Below, piece after piece: positions 30,776 to 39,221 of a DNA stretch of 64,000 nt (position 1 is the first letter of the stretch; each line of letters starts with the position of its first letter). Made by a program: the position numbers and the translations under genes. The notes under the pieces are model-generated. The model saw nothing but the letters and a program-made list of their open reading frames with translations, did not search any database and was not told the DNA's origin. The DNA comes from Streptomyces sp. Tu6071. Lineage in GTDB: Bacteria; Actinomycetota; Actinomycetes; Streptomycetales; Streptomycetaceae. The stretch lies in contig NZ_CM001165.1 of the NCBI RefSeq assembly GCF_000213055.1, forward strand, positions 6,379,445-6,443,444, read 5' to 3'.

Positions 30776-30800
30776 ACAGGGGCTCCGGGGGAGACCCGTG

Positions 30801-30839
30801 CGGAGGGGCGGTGGGCCGGTGCGGCCCACCGCCCCTCCG
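30801..30839 (+). terminator. Terminator of the parA-scpAB-rluB operon
   Basis: A perfect 17-bp stem CGGAGGGGCGGTGGGCC (30801-30817) with its complement (30823-30839) and a 5-nt loop, 25 bp after the pseudouridine synthase stop. Confidence 0.92.
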
Positions 30840-30918
30840 GCGTCTCCGCGCCGTGAACGCGCGCCTGCCGCGTGACGGGCGCGCGCGAAGGGCTTGTGCG
30901 GGAGCCCCCACCCCCCTT

Positions 30919-30935
30919 ATCGTCAGTCTGACGAT
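30919..30935. promoter_or_regulatory. Palindrome overlapping a start codon
   Basis: ATCGTCAGTCTGACGAT is a perfect 17-nt palindrome (8-bp arms around a central T). Its right arm ends within the ATG start (30934-30936) of the ADP-ribosylglycohydrolase gene. There is no ribosome-binding site, so the mRNA may be leaderless and the palindrome may be an operator at the transcription start. Confidence 0.55.
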
Positions 30936-31992
30936 GAGTGATGAGACGACGTACGAGACGACGACGGCCCCCGCCCGCGACGACCGCCCCGCCACCGGCG
31001 CCCTCCTCGGCCTCGCGCTGGGCGACGCGCTCGGCTTCCCGACCGAGTTCGACGACGTGCCGGGCATCCTCGCGAAGTGCGGGCCCTGGCGCGCGATGGA
31101 CCTCCCGCGACCGACCGCCTGGATCTCCGACGACACCCAGATGACCTTGGCCTTCGCACGCGGCCTGGAGACCGCCGCCTCGCGCGGCACGCTCACCCCG
31201 CGGCGCTGCGAGCGCCCCGTGCGCGAGGAGTTCGTGGACTGGTACCAGTCGCCCGACAACAACCGCGCCCCCGGCAACACCTGCCTGCGCGCCTGCCTCG
31301 TCCTCAAGGACCCCTCCAGGCCCTGGCAGGACGCGAGCCAGACCCACTCCAAGGGCTGCGGCGCCAATATGCGCGTCGCGCCCGCCGCGCTTCTCCCCGG
31401 GCTCGGCCGCGAGACCCGCTCCGCGCTCGCGCAGTGGCAGGCCGCGCTCACCCACGGCCACCCCACCGCGCTCGCCGCGAGCGACCTGACCGCGCACACC
31501 ATCCGGCTGCTCGCGGACGGCACGGAGCCCGGGGCCCTGCTCCCCGCGCTGCGCGCCTACGCCGAGGAGCGCGGGACGACGTACCACGAGGCGTGGCTCG
31601 GCGATCTGTGGCGGCGGGCGGGCGACCCCTCGCCGGGTGCCTACGCCGCACGCGGCTGGGACGAGTGCCTGCGGATACTCGACCGCGTCGCCGCCGCCCC
31701 CCGCGACCCCGAGCGCGACCCCTGCGAGCTGACCGGGGACGGCTGGATCGCCGAGGAAGCATTCGCCACCGCCCTGCTGTGCTTCCTGCTCTTCCCCGAC
31801 GAGCCGCCGCTCGTCCTCCGGCGGGCCGCGTGCACGCGCGGCGACTCGGACTCGCTCGCCTGTGTCGCGGGGGCCTTCGCGGGCGCGTACGCGGGCGAGG
31901 CGGCGTGGCCGGGGGAGTGGGTCGAGCGGGTCGAGCACCGCGAGGAACTGCGGGGGACCGGGCGGCGCTGGGACGGGACACCGCGAGGCTGA
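30934..31992 (+). CDS. ADP-ribosylglycohydrolase family protein
   Basis: A 352-residue DraG/ARH-type enzyme that removes ADP-ribose from modified targets. The family's metal-binding marks are present: ALLGLALGDALGFPTEF near residue 22, SDDTQMTLAFARGL near 65 (the DDT metal ligands), and GDSDSLACVAGAFAGAYAG near 303. The ATG at 30934 was chosen because MSDETTYETT starts the family-like region; no ribosome-binding site precedes it, and a perfect palindrome overlaps it. It is convergent with the nucleotidyltransferase gene, with only 49 bp between stops. The protein or nucleic acid it acts on is not known. Confidence 0.9.
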   Translation: MSDETTYETTTAPARDDRPATGALLGLALGDALGFPTEFDDVPGILAKCGPWRAMDLPRPTAWISDDTQMTLAFARGLETAASRGTLTPRRCERPVREEFVDWYQSPDNNRAPGNTCLRACLVLKDPSRPWQDASQTHSKGCGANMRVAPAALLPGLGRETRSALAQWQAALTHGHPTALAASDLTAHTIRLLADGTEPGALLPALRAYAEERGTTYHEAWLGDLWRRAGDPSPGAYAARGWDECLRILDRVAAAPRDPERDPCELTGDGWIAEEAFATALLCFLLFPDEPPLVLRRAACTRGDSDSLACVAGAFAGAYAGEAAWPGEWVERVEHREELRGTGRRWDGTPRG

Positions 31993-32041
31993 GGCGCCTC
32001 CGGCCCCCGGACGGGACACGACGGGGCAGACCCCGTACGGC

Positions 32042-32782
32042 TCACCCCAGGGCCGAGGCGCGCCTGACCCGTACCAGGAAGTCCTCCACACGGGCGTGGT
32101 CCGGCTCGGCCGGGAGCCCGGAGTGGGCCGCCTTCGCCTCCGTCCCCGCGAGCAGCCGCTCGGTACGGCCCGACCAGGACTCCCACGTCGTCTCGCCGCG
32201 CCGGACGGCGAGCAGCTCCTCGCGGTACGGGCTCATGTCGACCACGTACCTGCCGGTGCGCAGCAGCTCGCGCGCCGTGAGCAGCAGGCGCAGCAGGTGC
32301 ATCGCGTGCTTCCAGCGCGGGGCGCCGGGGCCGCGCAGGTCGGCGGCGAGTTTACGGCCCTGGCTGTGCGCGTAGCGCGTCAGCGCGTCGAGGACCGCGC
32401 GCGAGAGGAAGGCGTCCCGCAGCGCGAGCAGCTCGGCGCCGACCGGCTCCACGCCGAGGACGAGCGGGGAGTTCAGCGCCTCCATGACGTTCGGGTCGCC
32501 GCGCAGCGCGAGCGCGCAGGCGCGCTCCAGCTCCCAGCTCAGTTGCTCCCGCGCGGGACCCGGGACGTGCGTGGGCGGCTTCCCGAAGCCCCAGAACGCG
32601 GGCGTGGGCGCGAGGAAGATCCCGCGCAGGTCGGTGTCGCTCGCCGGGGTCGCGAGGCCCTGGGCGCGCGAGCCCGTGACGCAGGCGTAGACGGTGTGGT
32701 CGCGGACGTAGCGGGCGCCGTCGGGGAGGGGCACGGAGGGGACGGGGACGGCGGGATCGCGGACCGGTTCGGCGGGACTCAT
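32042..32782 (-). CDS. Predicted nucleotidyltransferase
   Basis: A 246-residue protein of the Pol-beta-like nucleotidyltransferase superfamily. The hallmark is CVTGSRAQGLATPASDTDLRG-type sequence around residues 31-51: GSRAxG followed by SDTDLRG with the metal-binding aspartates. The rest is a conserved helical domain found in stand-alone proteins of this kind (RWKHAMHLLRLLLTARELL near 155). ATG at 32782, no clear ribosome-binding site. The substrate is unknown; relatives include toxin-neutralising MNT proteins and nucleotidyl transferases of small molecules, but no HEPN partner gene is next to it. Confidence 0.85.
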   Translation of the reverse strand: MSPAEPVRDPAVPVPSVPLPDGARYVRDHTVYACVTGSRAQGLATPASDTDLRGIFLAPTPAFWGFGKPPTHVPGPAREQLSWELERACALALRGDPNVMEALNSPLVLGVEPVGAELLALRDAFLSRAVLDALTRYAHSQGRKLAADLRGPGAPRWKHAMHLLRLLLTARELLRTGRYVVDMSPYREELLAVRRGETTWESWSGRTERLLAGTEAKAAHSGLPAEPDHARVEDFLVRVRRASALG

Positions 32783-32930
32783 CCCGGGAGCGTAGGACGC
32801 GGGGGCGGTGCCGGGCCCGCCAATTTCCGGCGCGGGGCGCCCCACCAGGTGACTACCCTGGTCAGGGGCCGCGTCCCGGCCCCCGTACGCCACCCCGCCC
32901 CCGCTCCGTGACCGCGCAAGGACCCGCCCT

Positions 32931-34025
32931 GTGAGAACCGCACTCGTCGTCGGCACCGGACTCATCGGTACCTCGCTCGCCCTCGCCCTCACCCGGCGCG
33001 GCGTGACCGTGCACCTCGTCGACCAGGACACCGACGCGGCCCGTACCGCCGCCTCGCTCGGCGCGGGGACGACCGAGCCGCCCGGCGGGACCGTCGACCT
33101 CGCGATCGTCGCCGTGCCTCCCGCGTACGTCGCCGGGACCCTCGCGGCGCTCCTGCGCGCGGACGCCGCGCACGGGTACCTCGACGTCGCGAGCGTCAAG
33201 GGCGGCCCGCGCCGCGAGCTGGAGGCGCTCGGCACCGACCCGGAGCGGCTGCGCCGCTACCTCGGCACCCACCCCATGGCCGGCCGCGAGCGCTCCGGGC
33301 CGCTCGCCGCGACCGCCGAGCTCTTCGAGGGCAGCCCCTGGGTCCTCACCCCGGCCCGCGACACCGACACCGAGGTCCTCAACCAGGCACTCGAACTCGT
33401 CGCGCACTGCCGCGCCGTGCCCGTCGTCATGGACGGCGGCGCGCACGACAGCGCCGTGGCGCTCGTCTCGCACATGCCGCAGCTCGTGTCCACGCTCGTC
33501 GCCGCGCGCCTGGAGCACGCCGACGACACCGCGGTCCGGCTCTGCGGGCAGGGCATCAGGGACGTGACCCGCATCGCGGGCTCCGATCCCGCGATGTGGA
33601 TCGACATCCTCTCGGCCAACCCGGGCCCCGTCGCCGACCTGCTCGACGCGCTCGGCGAGGACCTCGGCGAGGCGGTACGCGTCCTGCGCCTCCTGGAGTC
33701 CGCCGAGCCCGCCCGGCGCACCGAGGGCGCCCAGGGCGTCGAGCGGCTCCTGCGGCGCGGCAACGCGGGCCGCGCCCGCGTCCCCGGCAAGCACGGCAGC
33801 ACCCCGGCCGCCTACGAGACCATCGCCGTCCTCATCAGCGACCGGCCCGGGGAGCTGGCCCGCATCTTCGCGGACGCGGGGCGCGCGGGGGTCAACGTCG
33901 AGGACGTGCGCATCGAGCACGCCACCGGGCAGCAGGCGGGCCTCGTGCAGCTCTCCGTGGCCCCCGAGGCCGCCTCGGGGCTCGCGGCGGCGCTGCGGGA
34001 GCGGGGCTGGTCGCTGCGGGCCTGA
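32931..34025 (+). CDS. tyrA: Prephenate dehydrogenase
   Basis: A 364-residue NAD-dependent enzyme of tyrosine biosynthesis, with a C-terminal ACT domain. The Rossmann loop is VVGTGLIGTSLALAL (residues 6-20), LGTHPMAGRERSGP near 108 is the substrate region, and the ACT domain starts near YETIAVLISDRPGELARI (about residue 293), which suggests feedback control by tyrosine. GTG start at 32931 with AAGGAC 8 nt upstream. It heads the tyrA-cmk-plsC-der group, with gaps of 107, -4 and 207 bp. Confidence 0.94.
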   Translation: MRTALVVGTGLIGTSLALALTRRGVTVHLVDQDTDAARTAASLGAGTTEPPGGTVDLAIVAVPPAYVAGTLAALLRADAAHGYLDVASVKGGPRRELEALGTDPERLRRYLGTHPMAGRERSGPLAATAELFEGSPWVLTPARDTDTEVLNQALELVAHCRAVPVVMDGGAHDSAVALVSHMPQLVSTLVAARLEHADDTAVRLCGQGIRDVTRIAGSDPAMWIDILSANPGPVADLLDALGEDLGEAVRVLRLLESAEPARRTEGAQGVERLLRRGNAGRARVPGKHGSTPAAYETIAVLISDRPGELARIFADAGRAGVNVEDVRIEHATGQQAGLVQLSVAPEAASGLAAALRERGWSLRA

Positions 34026-34132
34026 GGCGGGGGCCCGGGTCCGCGCGGACCGCGTACCCGGCACCCTCCGGCGCCCCGGTAACCTAGGTGTCCGCCATTC
34101 AGCCCAACCGCCGTCCCCGCGAAAGGTCCACC

Positions 34133-34813
34133 GTGGAATCCGTGATCGTTGCCATTGACGGCCCCTCCGGGACGGGGAAGTCCAGCACGTCGAAGGCGGT
34201 CGCCGCCAAGCTGGGGCTGAGCTACCTGGACACGGGCGCCCAGTACCGGGCGATCACGTGGTGGATGCTGCGCAACGGCGTGGACGTCGCGGACCCGGCC
34301 GCGATCGCCGCCGCGGCCGGCAAGCCCGGGATCGTCTCGGGCACCGACCCCGCCGCGCCCACGATCACCGTGGACGGCACGGACGTCGCCGCCCCGATCC
34401 GCACCCAGGAGGTCACCTCGAAGGTCAGCGCGGTCAGCGCGGTCCCCGAGGTGCGCCACGTGATCACCGAGCTCCAGCGCTCGATCGCCCGCGCCGCGCG
34501 CGAGGGCATCGTCGTCGAGGGCCGCGACATCGGTACGACGGTGCTCCCCGACGCCGACCTCAAGGTCTTCCTGACCGCCTCGCCCGAGGCCCGCGCCGCG
34601 CGCCGCAGCGGCGAGCTGAAGGGCAAGGAGGCGAGCGACCTCGCCGCGACCCGGCAGGCGCTCGTCGCGCGCGACGCCGCCGACTCGGGCCGCAAGACCT
34701 CGCCGCTCGCGAAGGCGGGCGACGCCGTCGAGGTGGACACCACCGACCTCAGCCTCCAGCAGGTCGTCGAGTGCGTCGTCACCCTCGTCGAGGAGAAGCG
34801 AGCCGGACGGTGA
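34133..34813 (+). CDS. cmk: Cytidylate kinase
   Basis: A 226-residue CMP/dCMP kinase. The P-loop is IDGPSGTGKSS (about residues 8-18), then LSYLDTGAQYRAITW, which binds CMP, VEGRDIGTTVLPDADLKVFL near 124, and the LID arginines in SPEARAARRSGEL. The GTG at 34133 is preferred (GAAAGG 6 nt upstream, normal length); an in-frame GTG at 34088 would add 15 residues without similarity. Its stop overlaps the next start (GTGA). Confidence 0.94.
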   Translation: MESVIVAIDGPSGTGKSSTSKAVAAKLGLSYLDTGAQYRAITWWMLRNGVDVADPAAIAAAAGKPGIVSGTDPAAPTITVDGTDVAAPIRTQEVTSKVSAVSAVPEVRHVITELQRSIARAAREGIVVEGRDIGTTVLPDADLKVFLTASPEARAARRSGELKGKEASDLAATRQALVARDAADSGRKTSPLAKAGDAVEVDTTDLSLQQVVECVVTLVEEKRAGR

Positions 34814-35484
34814 CCTCCGCACGGGGGACGGCCCGGCCGACGGCCGGGTCCCCGGACCGCGGCGCCGCGGTCGGCCGGGGCATCGGCATCGGGCTCATGC
34901 ACACGCTCTGGCGGCCCCGGGTGCTCGGCGCCTGGCGCGTGCCCGCGAGCGGCCCGGTGATACTCGCCGTCAACCACACGCACATGATCGACGGCCCGAT
35001 GCTCATGGGCACCGCGCCCCGGCCCGTGCACTTCCTCATCAAGAAGGAAGCGTTCGTCGGGCCGCTCGACCCCTTCCTGCGGGGTATCGGGCAGCTCGCC
35101 GTGGACCGCTCCGGCACCGACCGCACGGCGGTCACCGGCGCGCTCGACGTCCTCGCGGCGGGGCACGTCCTCGGGATCTTCCCCGAGGGCACGCGCGGCG
35201 AGGGCGACTTCGCGGCGCTGCGCGCGGGGCTCGCGTACTTCGCGGTGCGCAGCGGCGCCCCGGTCGTGCCCGTCGCGGTGCTCGGCTCGACGGACCGGGC
35301 GGGCAGGCTCGTACGGAAGCTGCCCGCGCTGCGCAGCCGTGTGGATCTCGTCTTCGGCGAGCCGTTCACGGCCGGGGACGGCAGCGGACGCCGGACCCGG
35401 GCCGCGCTCGACGCGGCGACGGTCGGCATCCAGGAGCGCCTGAGCGCGCACCTGACCGAGGCCAGGCGGCTCACGGGGCGCTGA
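34810..35484 (+). CDS. PlsC-type acyltransferase
   Basis: A 224-residue 1-acyl-glycerol-3-phosphate acyltransferase-like protein. It carries the catalytic HX4D motif in AVNHTHMIDGP near residue 57, FLIKKEAF near 76 and FPEGTRGEGDF near 125, all typical of PlsC. It would make phosphatidic acid at the inner face of the membrane. The GTG at 34810 overlaps the cmk stop. A position between cmk and der is conserved in Streptomyces. Confidence 0.92.
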   Translation: MTSARGTARPTAGSPDRGAAVGRGIGIGLMHTLWRPRVLGAWRVPASGPVILAVNHTHMIDGPMLMGTAPRPVHFLIKKEAFVGPLDPFLRGIGQLAVDRSGTDRTAVTGALDVLAAGHVLGIFPEGTRGEGDFAALRAGLAYFAVRSGAPVVPVAVLGSTDRAGRLVRKLPALRSRVDLVFGEPFTAGDGSGRRTRAALDAATVGIQERLSAHLTEARRLTGR

Positions 35485-35504
35485 AACCGGGGGAGCGGGG
35501 CGCC

Positions 35505-35588
35505 CGGAACGGCCGGAGCGGGCTCCGGAACGGCCGGTACGGGGCCCGGAGCGGCCGGTACGGGGCCCGGAGCGGCGGGCGCGGGGGG
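35505..35588. repeat. Four 21-bp tandem repeats before der
   Basis: Adjacent 21-bp units at 35505, 35526, 35547 and 35568, each of the type CGGARCGGCCGGTACGGGGCC. The second and third differ by one base. They fill most of the 207-bp gap between the acyltransferase and der. Confidence 0.8.
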
Positions 35589-35691
35589 AGCGGGGCCCGA
35601 GCGGGCGGTCCGCATCCGCTCCCGCGCTGAGCGACACTTGACCGGGGACCGAGAACGGTCCCCGACGACAGACGACAGAGGTACGCACTTC

Positions 35692-37158
35692 ATGAACGAC
35701 CACCACCCCTTCGAGGGCGAAGAGCACGGCGCGCTCGGGGACGCCGAGTACGAGCGGTTCATGGAGCTTGCGGCCGAGGAGGGCTTCGACGTCGAGGACG
35801 TCGAGGACGCCATCGGCGAGGCCGGGCACGGACCGCTGCCCCGGCTCGCCGTCGTCGGCCGCCCCAATGTCGGCAAGTCGACTCTCGTGAACCGCATCAT
35901 CGGCCGCCGCGAGGCCGTCGTCGAAGACCGTCCGGGCGTCACGCGCGACCGCGTGACCTACGAGGCGGAGTGGGCCGGGCGCCGCTTCAAGCTCGTCGAC
36001 ACCGGCGGCTGGGAGCAGGACGTCCTCGGCATCGACGCCTCCGTCGCCGCCCAGGCCGAGTACGCGATCGAGGCGTCCGACGCGGTCGTCTTCGTCGTGG
36101 ACGCGACCGTCGGCGCGACCGACACGGACGAGGCCGTCGTGCGCCTGCTGCGCAAGGCGGGCAAGCCCGTCGTGCTGTGCGCCAACAAGGTCGACGGCCC
36201 CTCGGGCGAGGCCGACGCGGCGATGCTGTGGTCCCTCGGCCTCGGCGAGCCGCACCCCGTCTCCGCCCTGCACGGGCGCGGTACGGGCGACATGCTCGAC
36301 GCCGTCCTCGAAGCGCTGCCCGACGCGCCGAAGGACACCTTCGGCGGCACCGGGATCGGCGGCCCGCGCCGTGTCGCCCTCATCGGGCGCCCCAACGTCG
36401 GCAAGTCCTCGCTGCTCAACAAGCTCGCGGGCGAGGACCGCGTCGTCGTCAACGAGCAGGCGGGCACGACGCGCGACCCCGTGGACGAGCTGATCGAGCT
36501 GGGCGGCGTGACCTGGAAGTTCGTGGACACGGCGGGCATCCGCAAGCGGGTCCACCTCCAGCAGGGCGCCGACTACTACGCCTCACTGCGCACGGCCGCC
36601 GCCGTCGAGAAGGCCGAGGTCGCCGTCGTCCTCATCGACGGGGCCGACTCCATCTCCGCGCAGGACCAGCGCATCCTCACGATGGCCGTCGACGCGGGCC
36701 GCGCGCTCGTCCTCGCGTACAACAAGTGGGACACGCTCGACGAGGAGCGCCGCTACTACCTGGAGCGCGAGATCGAGCGCGAGCTGGGCCAGGTCGCGTG
36801 GGCGCCGCGGGTCAACATCTCGGCGCGCACCGGGCGGCACATGGAGAAGCTCGTGCCGGCGCTGGAGACGGCGCTCGCGGGCTGGGAGACGCGGGTGCCG
36901 ACCGGGCGCCTCAACGCCTTCCTCGGCGAGCTGGTCGCCGCGCACCCGCACCCGGTGCGGGGCGGCAAGCAGCCGCGCATCCTCTTCGGCACCCAGGCGG
37001 GGACGAAGCCGCCGCGGTTCGTGCTCTTCGCCTCGGGCTTCATCGAGGCGGGCTACCGGCGCTTCATCGAGCGCCGCCTGCGCGAGGAGTTCGGCTTCGA
37101 GGGGACCCCGGTGCAGATCTCGGTGCGGGTGCGGGAGAAGCGGGGACGCAAGAAGTGA
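35692..37158 (+). CDS. der: GTPase Der (EngA)
   Basis: A 488-residue double GTPase for 50S ribosomal subunit assembly. Two G domains: G1 [11 protein letters not shown] near residue 49, and a second [11 protein letters not shown] near 228, each followed by DTGG or DTAG switch regions and NK(V/W)D. The KH-like C-terminal domain ends in [10 protein letters not shown]. The first 40 residues are an acidic Streptomyces-type extension ([12 protein letters not shown]). ATG 35692 is preferred over a TTG at 35638. Confidence 0.96.
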   Translation: MNDHHPFEGEEHGALGDAEYERFMELAAEEGFDVEDVEDAIGEAGHGPLPRLAVVGRPNVGKSTLVNRIIGRREAVVEDRPGVTRDRVTYEAEWAGRRFKLVDTGGWEQDVLGIDASVAAQAEYAIEASDAVVFVVDATVGATDTDEAVVRLLRKAGKPVVLCANKVDGPSGEADAAMLWSLGLGEPHPVSALHGRGTGDMLDAVLEALPDAPKDTFGGTGIGGPRRVALIGRPNVGKSSLLNKLAGEDRVVVNEQAGTTRDPVDELIELGGVTWKFVDTAGIRKRVHLQQGADYYASLRTAAAVEKAEVAVVLIDGADSISAQDQRILTMAVDAGRALVLAYNKWDTLDEERRYYLEREIERELGQVAWAPRVNISARTGRHMEKLVPALETALAGWETRVPTGRLNAFLGELVAAHPHPVRGGKQPRILFGTQAGTKPPRFVLFASGFIEAGYRRFIERRLREEFGFEGTPVQISVRVREKRGRKK

Positions 37159-37269
37159 GGTGAACCCTCGCGGCGCGGGGCGGGTCCGGGAACACGGGTC
37201 CGCCCCGTTCTGCGTGCGTACGGGGGCGCGGGCGGCGGGTGCGCGCGGCGCGGGCCCGGGACGGCGGAG

Positions 37270-37380
37270 CGAGGTCTCCGTGCGTCGCGGGACGGGGGTC
37301 GGGTTCCCGTGCGTCGCGGGACGGGGAGTGAGGTCTCCGTGCGTCGCGGGACGGGGAGTCAGGTTTCCGTGCGCCTCGGG
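37270..37380. repeat. Four tandem copies of a 29-30-bp repeat
   Basis: Four copies of a unit with the core CCGTGCGTCGCGGGACGGGG, spaced 29, 30 and 30 bp (cores at about 37278, 37307, 37337 and 37367). The last copy lies inside the end of the minus-strand gene 37359-37691, and the stop codon of that gene falls in the array. Confidence 0.75.
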
Positions 37381-37691
37381 GCCGGGGGCAGGGCCGCCCG
37401 GGGGTGGAGGGCGGGGCGCTGCCAGTCGGCGGGGGGCTGGGGGGCCGGGGCGGCCCAGCCGTAGCCGGTGTGGACCGAAGCCGCGGGGGGCGTGCGCGGG
37501 GGCTGCTGGTGGAACAGGGGCAGGCCTAGTTCGTCCTCGCCGCCCCACTCGCCGGGCACGGTGCGGAACAGGCGGCGGTACTCGGCGAAGAGCGCGTCGT
37601 AGATGGGGGTCGCGGAGAAGCCGGGACGCGGCTCCTGCGCGGGGCGCATCGCGGGGATGGCGCGGTGGCGGGGGGACTCGTAGGGGTGCAC
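37359..37691 (-). CDS. Small hypothetical protein
   Basis: A 110-residue protein without recognised domain. The N-terminal 60 residues look conserved and folded (HPYESPRHRAIPAMRPAQEP, then GFSATPIYDALFAEYRRLFR), and the C-terminal 45 are Pro-rich. The GTG at 37691 is chosen because similar Streptomyces proteins start with a TPYESP-like sequence; ATG 37649 is an alternative. It follows the gene 37912-38685 on the same strand and may be in one transcript with it. Its 3' end lies in a tandem repeat. Confidence 0.65.
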   Translation of the reverse strand: MHPYESPRHRAIPAMRPAQEPRPGFSATPIYDALFAEYRRLFRTVPGEWGGEDELGLPLFHQQPPRTPPAASVHTGYGWAAPAPQPPADWQRPALHPRAALPPAPRRTET

Positions 37692-37911
37692 GTCCTGCCA
37701 ACGACGAGGCCCGCGCGGGGATGCGGGCGAATACCCCACCGGCTCAGCCGGGCGGGCGCGGAGCCGCTCTCCGCGCCCGCCCGCGCTCCCGTCCGCCCCC
37801 GGGGAGGAGGCGCGGGAGGAGGGGGCGGGCGCGTCGCTCGGGCGCCCGCCCCCGGTCGGGGAGCCGCCCGCGGGCTCGGGGGACGCGGGCGGCCAGGTGG
37901 CCCGGCGGGGC

Positions 37912-38685
37912 TCAGGTGCCGGCGAGGGGCATCGTGGCGGCGACGAGCTGGCCCCGCGCCGCCGCCTTGTCGAGCGCCTCGCGGAGCAGGTCCTCGCGGG
38001 GCTGGCGGCCGATGCCCCCGGCGGGGGCCGCGTACACGAGAACGGACTGCCGCTTGTTCGCCGCGGTCCGCCAGCCCTCGGTGACCTGGAGCGGCTGGTG
38101 GGCCTGCCACCAGGCGACGGGGGAGCCGCCGTCCGGACCGGGTTGGAGCACGGCGTGCAACTGGCCCACCGCGAGCAGCACCGACCAGCCGTGCAGCACC
38201 TGCGGCACCGTGCCCACCTCGTGGACCGGGGCGAAGCCCTGCTCCTGGAGCAGCGGCAGGAAGGCGTCGTCCGGGCCCGTGGTGCCGGGGCGGGCGATCG
38301 GCCCGGTCGGCTCCACGACGAGTGCCGGGTGGAGTTCGCCGTCGAGCAGCACGAGGCCGCTCGTGACACCGAGCACCGCCTGCTGCGGCACCCCCGCCTC
38401 GCTCGCCTCGCTCGCGGTGATCGAGGCGACGGCGCCCTGCAACTGCTCCTCGGTGACCCGTACGACTTGCGAGGGCAGGCAACCGGCGTGCGCGAAGGCG
38501 AGCACGGCGGTCTCCTCGCCGACGAAGAGCACGGTGCTGGTGTGCTCGTGCTCCGAGTCCCCCGGAGTGCGGCAGGAGGTGCAGTCGTAGGCGCCGGGAG
38601 CACTCTCCCCGGCGAGCAACCGATCGGCTTCTTCGTCACCGATCTCGGCGCGTACGTCGTCGGCGACGTCGAGAATGCGCGGCAC
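37912..38685 (-). CDS. Hypothetical protein, conserved in Streptomyces
   Basis: A 257-residue cytoplasmic protein of unknown function. CTSCRTPGD near residue 34 and a later AGCLPSQVVRV give a few cysteines but no clear zinc motif. The middle (TSGLVLLDGELHPALVVEPTG) and the end (REDLLREALDKAAARGQLVA) are predicted alternating strands and helices. GTG start at 38685 with GAGGAG 5 nt upstream. It forms a minus-strand pair with the small gene downstream and is divergent from the glycosyltransferase at 39222. Confidence 0.82.
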   Translation of the reverse strand: MPRILDVADDVRAEIGDEEADRLLAGESAPGAYDCTSCRTPGDSEHEHTSTVLFVGEETAVLAFAHAGCLPSQVVRVTEEQLQGAVASITASEASEAGVPQQAVLGVTSGLVLLDGELHPALVVEPTGPIARPGTTGPDDAFLPLLQEQGFAPVHEVGTVPQVLHGWSVLLAVGQLHAVLQPGPDGGSPVAWWQAHQPLQVTEGWRTAANKRQSVLVYAAPAGGIGRQPREDLLREALDKAAARGQLVAATMPLAGT

Positions 38686-39221
38686 GGGGGCTCCTCGGTC
38701 TCGTATACCCGCGTGCCCGGGGTGTCCGGCGCACGCACGTACCGGGCGGTTCCCGGCACACGCCCGGTCAACGGGCGACCGCAGCCCGGGTCACGCCGCA
38801 CCCGGCGCGGAATGGCCGCGTCCGCTCCGCGCCCGCCTCCCGGGCCCGCGTCACCGCCACGCCCCGCGCCAACTGGGCTTCGTACGGACGCACGCCCCGA
38901 AGGCGGCGTCCGCACCCTTCGGCCCCGATAGGGCAAAAGGGGTAAAGATGGAGCAAATGACCCCGCATGTGTGGCTGAAAACAGTCGAACGAGCCTCGGA
39001 AACGCAGCCATCCGGCTGGACTTCTCCCCCTCCTGGCCCAGCGCCCGCGTCCACCCCGTGACCTGCGCGGGGACCGCCGGGTTGCCGACTGCGGCAGGGT
39101 TCACCTGCCGTGCACAGGCAACAAGGACGTGAAGACGACCCAACCACGGGACCCCGTCAGGGGTCTCAGGTGGTGACAGGCGGCCCCGGAAGGGCCGTGC
39201 GCGACGGCGGGACACACACGT
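38686..39221. promoter_or_regulatory. Divergent intergenic region
   Basis: This 536-bp gap lies between divergent genes, and no gene can be supported in it. An A-rich stretch GATAGGGCAAAAGGGGTAAA at about 38929-38948 is unusual for this DNA and could belong to a promoter reading toward the glycosyltransferase. No recognisable operator. Confidence 0.4.

Noticed and set aside
32042..32782. MNT/HEPN toxin-antitoxin module
   Set aside because: The nucleotidyltransferase motif is present, but no HEPN gene is adjacent, and the neighbours are a convergent glycohydrolase and tyrA.
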